In this document: piece by piece, positions 8,076 through 17,635 of the stretch
How positions within the stretch are numbered: the first letter of the stretch is position 1
Layout of the letters: every line of letters starts with the position of its first letter
Assembly: GCA_016342445.1 (NCBI GenBank)
Contig: JAEIOF010000004.1
Coordinates: 1-45,019 of the forward strand
Direction: 5' to 3'
Source: Verrucomicrobiota bacterium
GTDB taxonomy: Bacteria > Verrucomicrobiota > Kiritimatiellia > Kiritimatiellales > Tichowtungiaceae
DNA length: 45,019 nt
Program-made: the position numbers and the translations under genes
The notes under the pieces: generated by a model
Seen by the model: the letters and a program-made list of their open reading frames with translations, nothing else
What the model was told of the DNA's origin: nothing
Databases searched by the model: none

Positions 8076-9428
8076 CTACCTTCTTCCGGATTTGAGTTTT
8101 CCTTTTTTCAGAAATCCGTCGTAGTGGCGCATCAAGAGGTGAGACTCGATCTGGCGCATCGTGTCGAGCATCACCCCGACCATAATCAGCAAGCTGGTCC
8201 CACCGAAGAAGGAGGCAACCAGTCCGGGAATTCCGAACTGCTTGGAAACGATCGTCGGCATGACGGCAATGGTGGTCAGGAAGAGCGCACCAGCCAAGGT
8301 GATGCGGGTCATGGTGCGATCCAAAAATTCAGCGGTCGGTGTTCCGGGGCGAATTCCGGGGACATAGCCGCCCTGTTTCTTCAGATCATCCGCAATTTTA
8401 ACGGGGTTGAACTGTGTGGCAACCCAGAAGTAGGAGAAAAAGAGAATCATGAGACCAAATGTGGCCATGTAAACCGGGGTGCCGTAAGCAAAGGCGGCAC
8501 CGAGTTGCTTAGCCGCAGGCCAAGGCATCATGGAGAACATTTTTGAGGGAAACATGAGGATGGCTTGCGCAAAGATGATGGGCATGACACCGGCGTAGTT
8601 GACGCGCAACGGCATGAAGGTGTGCTGTCCGCCGTACACTTTTTTACCGACGACCCGTTTAGCGTACTGTACGGGTATTTTCTGCTGAGCCTGTGTCACG
8701 GCAATGACTCCGGCGATTACCACCAGAATCATGATGATCATGGAAACACCCATAAAAGGAGAGTTGCGAACAATGCCGTCAACCGGCTTGAACATGCTGA
8801 TCATAGCGCCGACTGCCATCGGCAGACGACTGATGATGTTGACGGTGATGATCATGGAAATCCCGTTACCGATCCCCCGCTCGGTGATCTGCTCGCCGAG
8901 CCACATCATCAGCAAGGTGCCGGTGGTGATGGTCATGACGGTGAGGAGAACAAATCCAATGCCGGGAATCCGGACAATGGCGGGATCGAAGAATCCAAGG
9001 CCGTTGGTTTGCAGGGCTTTGGCCAGCAAAAAGGCCTGGAAAGAACAAAGGATGACGGTGAGGTAGCGGGTATACTGAGTGATTTTCGCCCGTCCGGCAT
9101 CGCCCTCACGGGCGAGCTTTTCGAGAAACGGAACCACTGCGGTCATCAGCTGAATAATGATCGATGCGCTGATGTAGGGCATGATGCCCAACGCACCGAC
9201 CGCACAGTTTTTGACTGCGCCGCCACTGAAGAGGTTGAACATGTCGAGAAACCCGACGCCTGCCCCGCCCGCCGCAGAGGCTTTAATCTGGGCGGTGATC
9301 ATCCCAAAATCGACCCCGGCAATTGGAATGTTTGCCAAGAGACGACAGAGGAAAATAATCCCCAGAGTGAACAGGATTCGCTGCCGCAATTCCTTGATCT
9401 TAAAGCTGTTTACAAAGGCGGAAAGCAT
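8076..9428 (-). CDS. secY: Preprotein translocase subunit SecY
   Basis: A 450-residue polytopic membrane protein with ten hydrophobic segments, the pore of the Sec translocon, acting with SecE (encoded at 36905-37108). Landmarks are the N-terminal KIKELRQRILFTLGIIFLCR, the plug region SGGAVKNCAVGALGIMPYIS, and the cytoplasmic loop GKKVYGGQHTFMPLRVNYAG. The length and the C-terminal RHYDGFLKKGK are normal. It sits between rplO and adk as in most bacterial spc operons. Confidence 0.97.
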   Translation of the reverse strand: MLSAFVNSFKIKELRQRILFTLGIIFLCRLLANIPIAGVDFGMITAQIKASAAGGAGVGFLDMFNLFSGGAVKNCAVGALGIMPYISASIIIQLMTAVVPFLEKLAREGDAGRAKITQYTRYLTVILCSFQAFLLAKALQTNGLGFFDPAIVRIPGIGFVLLTVMTITTGTLLMMWLGEQITERGIGNGISMIITVNIISRLPMAVGAMISMFKPVDGIVRNSPFMGVSMIIMILVVIAGVIAVTQAQQKIPVQYAKRVVGKKVYGGQHTFMPLRVNYAGVMPIIFAQAILMFPSKMFSMMPWPAAKQLGAAFAYGTPVYMATFGLMILFFSYFWVATQFNPVKIADDLKKQGGYVPGIRPGTPTAEFLDRTMTRITLAGALFLTTIAVMPTIVSKQFGIPGLVASFFGGTSLLIMVGVMLDTMRQIESHLLMRHYDGFLKKGKLKSGRR

Positions 9429-9452
9429 CGGTTAACCCCGCTGAATTTTAAA

Positions 9453-9893
9453 TTAAACTACTTCGCACGTACCGCCAGCGGCTTCGATCTTTTCTTTGGC
9501 CGTCGCACTGAATGCGCTGGCTTTGATCGAAAGCTTTTTGCTGATTTCGCCGGTTCCGAGGATTTTGATTCCGTCCCAGCGGCCCTTGACCAGCCCGGAC
9601 TTTTTCAATACTTCAGCAGTGACTTCGCTACCGTCTTCGAATGCATCCAGAGCGCTCAAGTTCACCGGTGCAAACACGCTGCGGGTGAAGTTTGTGAATC
9701 CGCGCTTAGGAATACGGCGGGACATCGGCATCTGTCCCCCCTCAAAGAGCGGCTTATGGCTTGAACCGGAGCGAGCATATAGACCTTTATGTCCACGACC
9801 ACTGGTTTTACCTTTTCCGGAAGCGCGACCTCGACCGACGCGCATTCTACGATGCGTGGAACCTTTAGCAGGTTGGAGTGAGTGCAAATTCAT
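9453..9893 (-). CDS. rplO: 50S ribosomal protein L15
   Basis: 146 residues, normal length. It starts with [16 protein letters not shown] followed by the Gly/Arg-rich [20 protein letters not shown], the 23S rRNA-binding tail typical of L15. GAGG lies 9 nt before the ATG. rpmD (L30), which usually lies between rpsE and rplO, is absent: only 15 bp separate the two genes. Confidence 0.97.
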   Translation of the reverse strand: MNLHSLQPAKGSTHRRMRVGRGRASGKGKTSGRGHKGLYARSGSSHKPLFEGGQMPMSRRIPKRGFTNFTRSVFAPVNLSALDAFEDGSEVTAEVLKKSGLVKGRWDGIKILGTGEISKKLSIKASAFSATAKEKIEAAGGTCEVV

Positions 9894-9908
9894 TTCAAAA
9901 ACCTCTTC

Positions 9909-10400
9909 TTATTTTCCGCGGGCTGCGAGTGCTTCTTCCCGCGTACGCAGGGATGCAAGAGCGGCCATAGTTGCTTTGGTTACGTTCAATTTGTTGCTGC
10001 TACCGAGCGATTTGGCAAGCACGTCGTGCACACCGGCCAATTCCAGTACAGCGCGGCAGGATCCACCTGCGATCACACCCGTACCTTCAGAGGCGGGCTT
10101 CAGCATGACCTGTGCACCGCCGAATTCACCGAACGCTTCGTGAGGAATGGTGGTTCCCCGCATGGTCACTGGCACCATCCCACGCTTGCCGGCTTCGCCG
10201 CCCTTACGGATGGCGTCAGCCACTTCGTTGGCTTTGCCGAGGCCGTATCCGACTCGGCCCTTGCCATCACCCACAACGACGAGAGCGCCGAAGCTGAAGC
10301 GACGTCCACCTTTAACCACTTTCGAGTTGCGATTGATATGAACCACGCGCTCTTCGAACTCGGGTTTCTTTTCTTCTCTTTTTTCAAATCTTTTAGCCAC
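9909..10400 (-). CDS. rpsE: 30S ribosomal protein S5
   Basis: 163 residues, normal length, with the double-stranded RNA-binding N-terminal domain ([37 protein letters not shown]) and the C-terminal [18 protein letters not shown] segment. The N-terminus is unusually charged ([15 protein letters not shown]). S5 contributes to decoding accuracy and mRNA unwinding at the 30S entry site. The next gene is rplO, without an intervening rpmD. Confidence 0.97.
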   Translation of the reverse strand: MAKRFEKREEKKPEFEERVVHINRNSKVVKGGRRFSFGALVVVGDGKGRVGYGLGKANEVADAIRKGGEAGKRGMVPVTMRGTTIPHEAFGEFGGAQVMLKPASEGTGVIAGGSCRAVLELAGVHDVLAKSLGSSNKLNVTKATMAALASLRTREEALAARGK

Positions 10401-10425
10401 AGCGGATAACTCCTATTTACATGAA

Positions 10426-10767
10426 TTAAAAATCGAGACCGCCTTCACGGGCACTATCAGCCAACGCCCGCAACCGCGAACCGAAGGCAAATCCACCGCG
10501 ATCGAATGCGATTCGCACGACGCCCTGCGCCTTGGCGGCTTCGGCTATTTTTGCCCCGAGCTCCTTGGCGGTTTCGACGGTGGCTTTGCCGCCCAACGAA
10601 GAGACCGAACAAATGGTCTTCTGCGCATCGTCGTCGATAACCTGAACGTAGATGTAGCGATTGGAAACATAAACAGCCATCCGCGGACGATCTGCCGTTC
10701 CTTTGATTTTGTTCCGCAAACGAAGGTGTCTGCGCTTCCGATAATCTGATTTGTTTTTGACCTTCAT
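10426..10767 (-). CDS. rplR: 50S ribosomal protein L18
   Basis: 113 residues, normal length. The basic N-terminus (KNKSDYRKRRHLRLRNKIKG) and RPRMAVYVSNRYIYVQVIDD match L18, which binds 5S rRNA with L5. Its ATG lies 2 bp from the rplF stop, so translation is probably coupled. Confidence 0.96.
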   Translation of the reverse strand: MKVKNKSDYRKRRHLRLRNKIKGTADRPRMAVYVSNRYIYVQVIDDDAQKTICSVSSLGGKATVETAKELGAKIAEAAKAQGVVRIAFDRGGFAFGSRLRALADSAREGGLDF

Positions 10768-10769
10768 GA

Positions 10770-11309
10770 TTAAGCCACTGCCTTACCTTCTTTACGACGA
10801 ATCTGTTCGCCTTTATATTTCACGCCTTTGCCTTTGTACGGCTCAGCGGGCGAGAATGCGCGAATGCGCGATGCAACCAAGCCAACCAGAGCCTTGTCAT
10901 GCCCCGAGACCTTCACCTCAAGCCCCGTTTTGTTCACTTCCACAGTGACTCCGGCGGGGATCTCATAGTTGATTTCGTGTGAAAAGCCAAGCGATAGCAC
11001 ACAGGTCGTTCCCTGCATCTGGGCCTTATAACCGACCCCGCTGATTTCGAGATCCTTCACATACCCCTTTTCGACGCCAACCACCATGTTGTTGATGACG
11101 CTACGAATGGTTCCGTGAAGCGAGCGAGCTTCTTTGGTTTCCTTCACACGGCCAACCAGCAACTGGTTGCCTTCCAGAGCCACCGAGATGACCTCCGGGA
11201 CTTCCCAGACGCTTTCACCTTTGGCCCCTTTGACCGTAACGGTTCTTCCTGCAATCTTCACCTCAACTCCGGCGGGGATCGCAATGGGTGCTTTTCCTAC
11301 TCTTGACAT
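10770..11309 (-). CDS. rplF: 50S ribosomal protein L6
   Basis: 179 residues, two alpha/beta repeats as in L6. It starts MSRVGKAPIAIPAGV and has the C-terminal signature PAEPYKGKGVKYKGEQIRRK. It binds helix 97 of 23S rRNA near the factor-binding site. It lies between rpsH and rplR, as usual for the spc operon. Confidence 0.97.
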   Translation of the reverse strand: MSRVGKAPIAIPAGVEVKIAGRTVTVKGAKGESVWEVPEVISVALEGNQLLVGRVKETKEARSLHGTIRSVINNMVVGVEKGYVKDLEISGVGYKAQMQGTTCVLSLGFSHEINYEIPAGVTVEVNKTGLEVKVSGHDKALVGLVASRIRAFSPAEPYKGKGVKYKGEQIRRKEGKAVA

Positions 11310-11330
11310 GGTTTAACCCTCGATTTCAAA

Positions 11331-11729
11331 TTACCAAATATAACAGAGCACTTCGCCGCCCACATGAGACTTACGGGCCTCAGTGTCGGTGAATACTCCC
11401 GATGATGTACTCAGAATCGCGGTTCCGATTCCACCTAATACGCGAGGGACATCGTCTGCGCCAACATAGTGACGGCGGCTCGGACGACTGACGCGGCGCA
11501 AGCCCTGGATCACCGGCTTCTGATCTTCCATATATTTGAGGAACAGAACCAATGTCGCTTTTCCGGCAACATTTTCGGTCGTGTAATCTTTGATATAGCC
11601 CTCTTCTTTGAGGATGCGAGCCAGCTCGCTCTTCATTCGGGAGTGCGGGATCTGAACCGTTTTATGCTCAGCCATGTTGGCATTGCGAATACGGGTCAGC
11701 ATATCGGAAATTGGATCGCTCAATATCAT
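11331..11729 (-). CDS. rpsH: 30S ribosomal protein S8
   Basis: 132 residues with MILSDPISDMLTRIRNANMA at the start and the C-terminal STSSGVFTDTEARKSHVGGE signature. S8 is a primary 16S rRNA binder and, in E. coli, the translational repressor of the spc operon. Its ATG overlaps the rplE stop by 4 bp (ATGA). rpsN (S14), usually found between rplE and rpsH, is missing here. Confidence 0.97.
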   Translation of the reverse strand: MILSDPISDMLTRIRNANMAEHKTVQIPHSRMKSELARILKEEGYIKDYTTENVAGKATLVLFLKYMEDQKPVIQGLRRVSRPSRRHYVGADDVPRVLGGIGTAILSTSSGVFTDTEARKSHVGGEVLCYIW

Positions 11730-12286
11730 TGCTGTTCACCTTTGTTTTTCTGTTCAAACGGCATGCCGATCAGACGGAGCAGTTCATGGGCCTCCGGATT
11801 GGTTTTGGCCGTCGTAACGATCGTCACATCCATACCATGAACTTTGCGGACACGGTCCGGATCGATTTCCGGGAAGATGGTCTGCTCTTTCAACCCGAGC
11901 GAGTAGTTCCCGCGTCCGTCGAAGGACTGAGCGGGGACACCGCGGAAGTCGCGAATTCGCGGCATGGCGATGTTGATGAGGCGATCCAGAAATTCATACA
12001 TCCGTGCGCCACGCAGGGTTATTTTTCCGGCTAAGGCCACACCTTCGCGCAGTTTGAAGTTTGAAACACTGCGTTGCGCCTTGATCATCATCGGGCGTTG
12101 CCCGGTAATTTTAGCTAAATCCTCAAGTACGGAATTCAAGGCGTCACGATCATGCTGCATCCCAACCGACACATTGATGACGATCTTGGAGAGCTTCGGA
12201 ATCAGCATGGTGTTTCCGTAATTGAACTTCTTCTGAAGCTCCGGAACCACCTGCTCACGATATTTGGTTTTCATTGTCGGGGTCAT
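11726..12286 (-). CDS. rplE: 50S ribosomal protein L5
   Basis: 186 residues, normal length. Landmarks are VPELQKKFNYGNTMLIPKL, ITGQRPMMIKAQRSVSNFKL, GARMYEFLDRLI and the C-terminal MDVTIVTTAKTNPEAHELL. L5 binds 5S rRNA and contacts P-site tRNA. It overlaps rpsH by ATGA. Confidence 0.97.
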   Translation of the reverse strand: MTPTMKTKYREQVVPELQKKFNYGNTMLIPKLSKIVINVSVGMQHDRDALNSVLEDLAKITGQRPMMIKAQRSVSNFKLREGVALAGKITLRGARMYEFLDRLINIAMPRIRDFRGVPAQSFDGRGNYSLGLKEQTIFPEIDPDRVRKVHGMDVTIVTTAKTNPEAHELLRLIGMPFEQKNKGEQQ

Positions 12287-12323
12287 AGTGTAGCCCGCTC
12301 CTCGTAAGTGGTTTGGTTAATAA

Positions 12324-12548
12324 TTATTCTGCTTTTTTCAAATTGGAGAGATGGATCGGAGCTTCTTTTTCAAAAACTCCCCCTTGCGGGTTGTCCTGCG
12401 TCTTCCGCATGTGTTTTTTAACAAAGTTCAGTCCCTCGACCAGCGCCCGGCCTCCACCAGACAGCACCTGAAGAACCTTTCCGGACTTGCCCTTGTCGTC
12501 GCCAGCGATGACTTGAACCATGTCCCCTTTTTTAATACGTGCTTTCAT
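12324..12548 (-). CDS. rplX: 50S ribosomal protein L24 (short form)
   Basis: 74 residues, at the short end for bacterial L24 (about 75-105). The KOW motif is clear ([20 protein letters not shown]), followed by [20 protein letters not shown]. The C-terminal extension seen in many L24 proteins is absent, ending at [11 protein letters not shown]24 initiates 50S assembly. An AGGA lies about 9 nt before the ATG. Confidence 0.96.
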   Translation of the reverse strand: MKARIKKGDMVQVIAGDDKGKSGKVLQVLSGGGRALVEGLNFVKKHMRKTQDNPQGGVFEKEAPIHLSNLKKAE

Positions 12549-12565
12549 AAAATTGATTCCTCTCC

Positions 12566-12931
12566 TTAAAGAACTTCAGGGGCCAGTGAAACCACCTTCA
12601 TGAAGTTCCCGTCGCGAAGTTCGCGAGCAACCGGCCCGAAAATACGGGTTCCGCGCGGATTGCGCGCCGCATCTAAAATCACAGCGGCGTTGTTGTCGAA
12701 ACGAAGAACAGAACCATCACGACGACGGATCGGAGCTGCGGTCCGCACAACGACGGCATCCAACACATCCCCTTTTTTGACCATCCCGTTCGGCTGAGCC
12801 TCTTTCACACACACCTTAATGACTTCGCCCACTTTGGCATAGCTGCGCTTGGTCTTCATAACCCGGATACACATCACGCTACGCGCACCTGTATTATCCG
12901 CCACCTGTAATCTGCTCTGCACTTGAATCAT
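12566..12931 (-). CDS. rplN: 50S ribosomal protein L14
   Basis: 121 residues, normal length, starting [20 protein letters not shown]. It contains the L14 signature region with [20 protein letters not shown] and [15 protein letters not shown]14 forms part of the intersubunit bridge with 16S rRNA. AGGA lies 5 nt before the ATG. Confidence 0.97.
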   Translation of the reverse strand: MIQVQSRLQVADNTGARSVMCIRVMKTKRSYAKVGEVIKVCVKEAQPNGMVKKGDVLDAVVVRTAAPIRRRDGSVLRFDNNAAVILDAARNPRGTRIFGPVARELRDGNFMKVVSLAPEVL

Positions 12932-12943
12932 TGTTTTCCTGCC

Positions 12944-13195
12944 TTATTTCGAAATGATTTCGACGAGCCGCCAGCGTTTCAGCCGGCTGATCGGGCGTGT
13001 TTCCATGATGCGAACCACATCGCCCACTTTGGCATCGTTATTTTCGTCATGAGCGTGCACTTTTTTCTGCACACGAATTTCTTTACCCAGCAACGGATGC
13101 CGGACGCGGCGCTCGATCAGCACCGCGATCGTTTTGTTGTTTGCCGCGCCACACACGCGGCCTTCACGCACTTTGCGATTTCCTCTAGAGTCCAT
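12944..13195 (-). CDS. rpsQ: 30S ribosomal protein S17
   Basis: 83 residues with an OB fold: [20 protein letters not shown], then [20 protein letters not shown] and [14 protein letters not shown], the S17 signature. It is a primary 16S rRNA binder. The GAGGGG that serves its ATG lies in the end of rpmC, whose stop is 3 bp upstream. Confidence 0.97.
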   Translation of the reverse strand: MDSRGNRKVREGRVCGAANNKTIAVLIERRVRHPLLGKEIRVQKKVHAHDENNDAKVGDVVRIMETRPISRLKRWRLVEIISK

Positions 13196-13198
13196 TAT

Positions 13199-13399
13199 TT
13201 ACCCCTCGGCGTTTGCCGCCTGATTCATGATCGTTTTGACGCGGGCAATGGAGCGACGCACGGCACGAATCCGCAACGGATTCTCCAGCTGCCCCGAGAC
13301 CTGCTGAAGCCGGAGACTAAACAGCTCCTGTTTCGCACTGTCGATCTGCTCTTGCAGCTCGGCACTCGTCATGTCCATAAGTTCTTTTGTTTTTTTCAT
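13199..13399 (-). CDS. rpmC: 50S ribosomal protein L29
   Basis: 66 residues, two-helix protein: MKKTKELMDMTSAELQEQID, FSLRLQQVSGQLENPLRIRA and RRSIARVKTIM. L29 lies beside the peptide exit tunnel next to L23 and contacts trigger factor/SRP. It is between rplP and rpsQ as usual. Confidence 0.96.
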   Translation of the reverse strand: MKKTKELMDMTSAELQEQIDSAKQELFSLRLQQVSGQLENPLRIRAVRRSIARVKTIMNQAANAEG

Positions 13400-13423
13400 T
13401 CGATCGCTCTCATCTAAAAATCA

Positions 13424-13837
13424 TTAGCCGTGGCGAGTCACAAAGCGGACCCGGATTGGCAGTTTAGTTGCGGCCAGACGCATGGCGACCCGCGCCTGCG
13501 CTTCTGGAACTCCGTCGAGCTCAAAAAGGATCCGGCCCGGACGAACCACGGCCACCCATCCTTCGACTCCACCTTTTCCCTTACCCATGCGGACTTCCAG
13601 CGGTTTTTTCGTATAGGGTTTGTCGGGGAAAATACGAATCCACAACTTTCCTTTACGTTTCAGGTTGCGGTTGATTGCCACACGGCAAGCCTCAATCTGA
13701 ATGTTGGTGATCCAGGCACGTTCCAGCGCCTGCAGACCGAATTCGCCGAAGGCGATGGTCGTTCCGGCTTTGGCCATTCCTCCGCGGGAGCCCTTCTGGA
13801 CTTTGCGGTGTTTAACTCGTTTTGGCATTAAAGGCAT
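13424..13837 (-). CDS. rplP: 50S ribosomal protein L16
   Basis: 137 residues, starting [20 protein letters not shown] and containing [20 protein letters not shown] and [20 protein letters not shown]16 helps to position A-site tRNA and supports late 50S assembly. A second ATG (MPKRVKHRK, three codons on) is the alternative and more usual L16 start. Confidence 0.96.
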   Translation of the reverse strand: MPLMPKRVKHRKVQKGSRGGMAKAGTTIAFGEFGLQALERAWITNIQIEACRVAINRNLKRKGKLWIRIFPDKPYTKKPLEVRMGKGKGGVEGWVAVVRPGRILFELDGVPEAQARVAMRLAATKLPIRVRFVTRHG

Positions 13838-13854
13838 GATTCAAATACTCCTGC

Positions 13855-14490
13855 TTAAGCTTGCGCCTTTTGGTCCTTCTTGCAAATCCAGACCTTGATT
13901 CCGATTGCACCAGCAATCGTGCGGGCTGTCGCCACGCCATAATCAATGTCGGCACGCAGTGTGTGCAACGGGATCTTGCCTTCCTTATAGCTTTCCGAGC
14001 GGGAAAGCTCGGCACCGCCAAGACGACCACTTGCCAACACCTTGATTCCATCGGCACCCGTATCCATCGCCATCTGAATGGCGCGTTTCATGGCCCGGCG
14101 GAAAGAAACTCGGCGCTCCAGCTGGAGGGCGATACTCTCGGCCACCAGTGTTGCATCGAGGTCAGGACTTTTGACTTCATCAATTTCGATATATACTTCT
14201 TTTTTTGTCTTCGCGCTCAGCTGCTCGCGCAGCTTTTCGATGTCCTCGCCCTTGCGGCCGATCACCAAGCCCGGACGGGCTGTACGAATCGTCACACGAA
14301 CACGGTTTGCATAGCGCTCAATAAAAACGCTTGAAATTGCAGCATCTTTCAGACGCGCCTTAACGGCTTCGCGGATACGGATATCCTCTTGAAGCAGATC
14401 AGCAAACTCCTTTTTGCCGGCATACCAGCGTGAGCGCCAATTTTTATTGACCGCAATTCGAAGTCCTATTGGATTTACTTTCTGTCCCAA
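13855..14490 (-). CDS. rpsC: 30S ribosomal protein S3
   Basis: 211 residues. The N-terminus [20 protein letters not shown] and the KH domain with [19 protein letters not shown] are clear, followed by the C-terminal domain ([39 protein letters not shown]). S3 lines the mRNA entry channel. The length is near the usual minimum, without the long C-terminal tail of some phyla. Confidence 0.97.
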   Translation of the reverse strand: MGQKVNPIGLRIAVNKNWRSRWYAGKKEFADLLQEDIRIREAVKARLKDAAISSVFIERYANRVRVTIRTARPGLVIGRKGEDIEKLREQLSAKTKKEVYIEIDEVKSPDLDATLVAESIALQLERRVSFRRAMKRAIQMAMDTGADGIKVLASGRLGGAELSRSESYKEGKIPLHTLRADIDYGVATARTIAGAIGIKVWICKKDQKAQA

Positions 14491-14507
14491 AACAATTCCC
14501 TTTCTAC

Positions 14508-14843
14508 TTACTTACGATCGGTCAAAACGACTGTTACATGTGTGGTACGCTTGCGGATTGCACTAGCCGATCCACGGGCGCGGGGACGAAACCGTTTCAA
14601 GGTCGGTCCACCATCCACATGCGCATCTTTCACAAAAAGCTTATCTGCGGAAACCCCTTCGTTGTTCTCGGCATTTGCAATGGCCGACTTCAAGGTTTTC
14701 CCAATCTGCAGAGCAGACTTTTTGGCGTTAAATTCAGTGATACGAAGGGCCTCCGCAACGGAAAGTCCACAGATCTCAGAGGCGACCCCGCGGGCTTTCA
14801 ACGGAGACATTCTCACATATTTTGTTGTTGCTGAAACTTCCAT
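14508..14843 (-). CDS. rplV: 50S ribosomal protein L22
   Basis: 111 residues, starting [20 protein letters not shown] and ending with the tunnel-lining hairpin region [21 protein letters not shown]22 contacts all domains of 23S rRNA, and its loop forms part of the exit-tunnel constriction. An unusually long 97-bp gap with a hairpin separates it from rpsS. Confidence 0.97.
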   Translation of the reverse strand: MEVSATTKYVRMSPLKARGVASEICGLSVAEALRITEFNAKKSALQIGKTLKSAIANAENNEGVSADKLFVKDAHVDGGPTLKRFRPRARGSASAIRKRTTHVTVVLTDRK

Positions 14844-14940
14844 GTCTTTACCTTCTACAGTTTAGCTGCCGCTTTTCGGGCGCAAAGGCGGCAACTATAC
14901 GTCATTCCTTTTTCAAATCCAGAACTTCTATCAAAAATGT
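14844..14940 (-). promoter_or_regulatory. rpsS-rplV spacer with a hairpin and a possible internal promoter
   Basis: Elsewhere in this operon gaps are 2-37 bp; this one is 97 bp. It holds an imperfect hairpin (TGCCGC at 14867-14872 pairs with GCGGCA at 14888-14893) and, on the minus strand, a TATAGT -10-like hexamer (14894-14899) with a weak -35 (CTGGAT at 17 bp). It could be an internal promoter or an RNA control element for rplV and downstream genes. No run of Us follows the hairpin. Confidence 0.4.
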
Positions 14941-15219
14941 TTAGCGAATTGTTTTATCTGTCGCGATTCCGTGCGTTTTAAAGCCGCGGGTCGGAGAGAA
15001 CTCTCCCAAACGGTGCCCCACCATGTTTTCCGAAACAAAGACGGAAACAAACAATTTCCCGTTATGCACCATGAAGGTGTGGCCGACAAATTCCGGCGCG
15101 ATCATACAAGCTCGCGACCAGGTTTTGATCGGTTTTTTTCTGCCAGACACTTCCATCTGCTCAACCTTTTTGAGCAGTTTTGCGTCGATGTAGGGACCTT
15201 TTTTAAGTGAACGTGCCAT
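14941..15219 (-). CDS. rpsS: 30S ribosomal protein S19
   Basis: 92 residues, starting [20 protein letters not shown] with [20 protein letters not shown] and the signature [20 protein letters not shown]19 sits in the 30S head and pairs with S13. It starts 3 bp after the rplB stop. Confidence 0.97.
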   Translation of the reverse strand: MARSLKKGPYIDAKLLKKVEQMEVSGRKKPIKTWSRACMIAPEFVGHTFMVHNGKLFVSVFVSENMVGHRLGEFSPTRGFKTHGIATDKTIR

Positions 15220-15222
15220 AAC

Positions 15223-16050
15223 TTACTTCTTTCTCCGTTCGACAATATACTGGCTGGAAGCCTTTTTCTTTTTCCGAGTGCGCTTGCCTTTGGCCAGCGT
15301 TCCCCACGGCGAGATCGGATGTCCACCACCGGACGTACGACCTTCTCCACCACCCATCGGATGATCCACAGGGTTCATCGCCACACCGCGAACGGTCGGA
15401 CGAATTCCGAGCCAGCGTTTACGGCCGGCCTTACCACTCACGATATTTTCATGATCCACATTTCCAACCCGACCGATTGTCGCATAGCACGCTGTGCGGA
15501 TGCGTCGGATTTCTCCGGACGGCATTTTCAGGTTGGCAAAATCTCCCTCGCGGCTCATCAGCTGAGCGCTGGTTCCAGCAGAGCGAGCAATCTGCCCCCC
15601 GCAACCGGCCTGCAACTCAATGTTATGAACTGCGGTTCCCAACGGAATGTTTGCCAGCGGCAATGCATTTCCGATATCGGGCTCCACGTTCGACCCGGAC
15701 AGAAGCGTCGCGCCAACTTCCAGACCCACAGGGGCGATGATATAGCGTTTTTCGCCGTCCGCATAATTCAGCAAAGCGATTCGCGACGAACGGTTCGGAT
15801 CGTACTCAATGCTCGCCACGGTTGCGGGGATGTTGAGTTTATTGCGCTTAAAGTCAATCACACGGTAGCGACGCTTGTGGCCTCCCCCCTTATGGCGGGT
15901 TGTGATCCGGCCTGCGCTGTTGCGTCCGCCCGTGCTCTTCTTCGGACGAAGCAATGAACGCTCCGGGGTCGACTTCGTGATTTCTTCAAACGCGGAAGTC
16001 ACCATATGGCGACGACTCGGCGTGGTCGGTTTATATGTTTTCAAAGCCAT
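15223..16050 (-). CDS. rplB: 50S ribosomal protein L2
   Basis: 275 residues, normal length. It has [20 protein letters not shown] near the N-terminus, [20 protein letters not shown] centrally, and the highly conserved [20 protein letters not shown] near the C-terminus, with the histidine (MNPVDHP) implicated in peptidyltransferase-centre function. It is essential for subunit association. It lies between rplW and rpsS as in the S10 operon. Confidence 0.98.
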   Translation of the reverse strand: MALKTYKPTTPSRRHMVTSAFEEITKSTPERSLLRPKKSTGGRNSAGRITTRHKGGGHKRRYRVIDFKRNKLNIPATVASIEYDPNRSSRIALLNYADGEKRYIIAPVGLEVGATLLSGSNVEPDIGNALPLANIPLGTAVHNIELQAGCGGQIARSAGTSAQLMSREGDFANLKMPSGEIRRIRTACYATIGRVGNVDHENIVSGKAGRKRWLGIRPTVRGVAMNPVDHPMGGGEGRTSGGGHPISPWGTLAKGKRTRKKKKASSQYIVERRKK

Positions 16051-16061
16051 GATTATTCTCC

Positions 16062-16346
16062 CTAAACAAAGTCGATCTTGCTGTCTTCAGCAAGCGTCAC
16101 GACGGCGCGCTTCCAAGCGGCGGTGCGTCCGGCGCTGGCCGTGCGTTCACGTTTCTTTTTTCCCTGACGATTCATGGTATTAACGGCAACCACTTTCACC
16201 TTGAAAAACTTCTCAACAGCCTGCTTGATCTCCGCTTTATTAGCCTTCGGATTGACGCTGAAGATGTACTTGTTCTCTTCCTCGGAAAGGCGAGTGCCCT
16301 TCTCTGTCAACAGAACCTTATTAATTATCTGATAAATATCTTTCAT
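16062..16346 (-). CDS. rplW: 50S ribosomal protein L23
   Basis: 94 residues with [40 protein letters not shown] and [11 protein letters not shown], matching L23. It forms the exit-tunnel docking site for trigger factor and SRP. It lies between rplD and rplB. Confidence 0.97.
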   Translation of the reverse strand: MKDIYQIINKVLLTEKGTRLSEEENKYIFSVNPKANKAEIKQAVEKFFKVKVVAVNTMNRQGKKKRERTASAGRTAAWKRAVVTLAEDSKIDFV

Positions 16347-16358
16347 TGAAATTCCCCT

Positions 16359-16988
16359 CTACGCCATCCGCTCTTCGAGCTTTTCCATTCCCGCTTTGGT
16401 GATCAAGATCTGCGGATAGCGAACAATATGATAGGTGCTCACAAGATCAGCACTCACCACTTCCACATCCGGCAGATTGCGCGCCGCGAGGCTAACATTC
16501 TGATTGATCTCGCCAAGAATCAGCAAGGCCTTGCCGCTGACTCCCAACGTTTTGAAAACAGAGACAAACTCCTTCGTGCGAGGCGACTCCAGCTTAATAT
16601 CATCCAGAACCGTAATCGCAGCTTCAGCAGCCCGTGTGCCGAAGGCACGAGCGAAGGCCAGACGAGCCACCTTTTTAGGCAACTGCTTGCGGACTTTATG
16701 AGGATGCGGACCCCACGCAACGGCACCGCCGCGCCATACGGGCGACTGCTTATAACCGGCACGGGCGCGGCCCGTCCCTTTCTGTTTCCAGGGTTTAGCT
16801 CCGCTTCCGTTCACGGCACCCTTGCCCTGCGTATTAGCAGACCCTTGATGCTGATGAGCCTGATAGGTGGTCACCGTTTGGAAGAGCGCCTGTGCACCCT
16901 TATCGGTCACATCAAACTTTTCACTGAGGCTCACTTCGCCCAGCGCCGTTCCCTTACAATCTTTAAGTGGCATTGTGTTCATGTTCAT
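16359..16988 (-). CDS. rplD: 50S ribosomal protein L4
   Basis: 209 residues at most. The tunnel loop (GAKPWKQKGTGRARAG, then SPVWRGGAVAWGPHPHKVRK) is typical. GAGAGG abuts the first ATG but is 6 nt before the second ATG (at 16982), which is therefore the likelier start, giving 207 residues. In E. coli L4 represses the S10 operon by binding its leader; no such leader is obvious here because rpsJ follows fusA without a gap. Confidence 0.96.
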   Translation of the reverse strand: MNMNTMPLKDCKGTALGEVSLSEKFDVTDKGAQALFQTVTTYQAHQHQGSANTQGKGAVNGSGAKPWKQKGTGRARAGYKQSPVWRGGAVAWGPHPHKVRKQLPKKVARLAFARAFGTRAAEAAITVLDDIKLESPRTKEFVSVFKTLGVSGKALLILGEINQNVSLAARNLPDVEVVSADLVSTYHIVRYPQILITKAGMEKLEERMA

Positions 16989-16997
16989 CCTCTCAAA

Positions 16998-17627
16998 TTA
17001 TTTCCGTTTGAGTGCTTCGCGAAGCACTAGCGTACTGCCGTTTGCACCAGGCACCGCACCCTTAAGAAGGATTAGGTTTTCTTCTGGACGAACCTGAACC
17101 ACTTTCAGACTCTGAACGGTGATTTTTGTTGATCCCATCTGACCCGGCATTTTCTTCGATTTGAAAACGCGGCCCGGATGTTCACACATCCCGATGGAAC
17201 CGGGTCTGCGATGAAAATGCGAACCGTGGGTCGCGGGACCGCCGCCGAAACCGTACCGTTTCATAACCCCTTGGAAGCCCTTCCCTTTGGTCACACCCAG
17301 AACATCCACAAACTTGATGTCTTCGAAGATCGCGGCGGTGAGCGTGTCGCCCGCTTTGGTTTCGTCGTCGGCGCTCACACGCACTTCACGCAGTTCGTGC
17401 ATCGTGCCCACACCGGCTTTTTTGTAGTGGCCAACCAGCGGCTTCGAAACACGTTGTTCCTTTTGCGCGCCGAAACCGATCTGAATCGCTTCGTAGCCAT
17501 CCGTCTTCGTTGTCTTGCGCTGAAGCACACTACACGGACCTGCCTCGATCACAGTGACCGGAATGCAACGTCCTTCGTCGTCGAAGATCTGCGTCATTCC
17601 CAATTTTTTTCCAATTAAACTTTTCAT
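16998..17627 (-). CDS. rplC: 50S ribosomal protein L3
   Basis: 209 residues, starting [20 protein letters not shown] and containing the central [25 protein letters not shown] loop that reaches the peptidyltransferase centre. L3 is an early 50S assembly protein. It lies between rpsJ and rplD. Confidence 0.97.
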   Translation of the reverse strand: MKSLIGKKLGMTQIFDDEGRCIPVTVIEAGPCSVLQRKTTKTDGYEAIQIGFGAQKEQRVSKPLVGHYKKAGVGTMHELREVRVSADDETKAGDTLTAAIFEDIKFVDVLGVTKGKGFQGVMKRYGFGGGPATHGSHFHRRPGSIGMCEHPGRVFKSKKMPGQMGSTKITVQSLKVVQVRPEENLILLKGAVPGANGSTLVLREALKRK

Positions 17628-17635
17628 GATATCGC

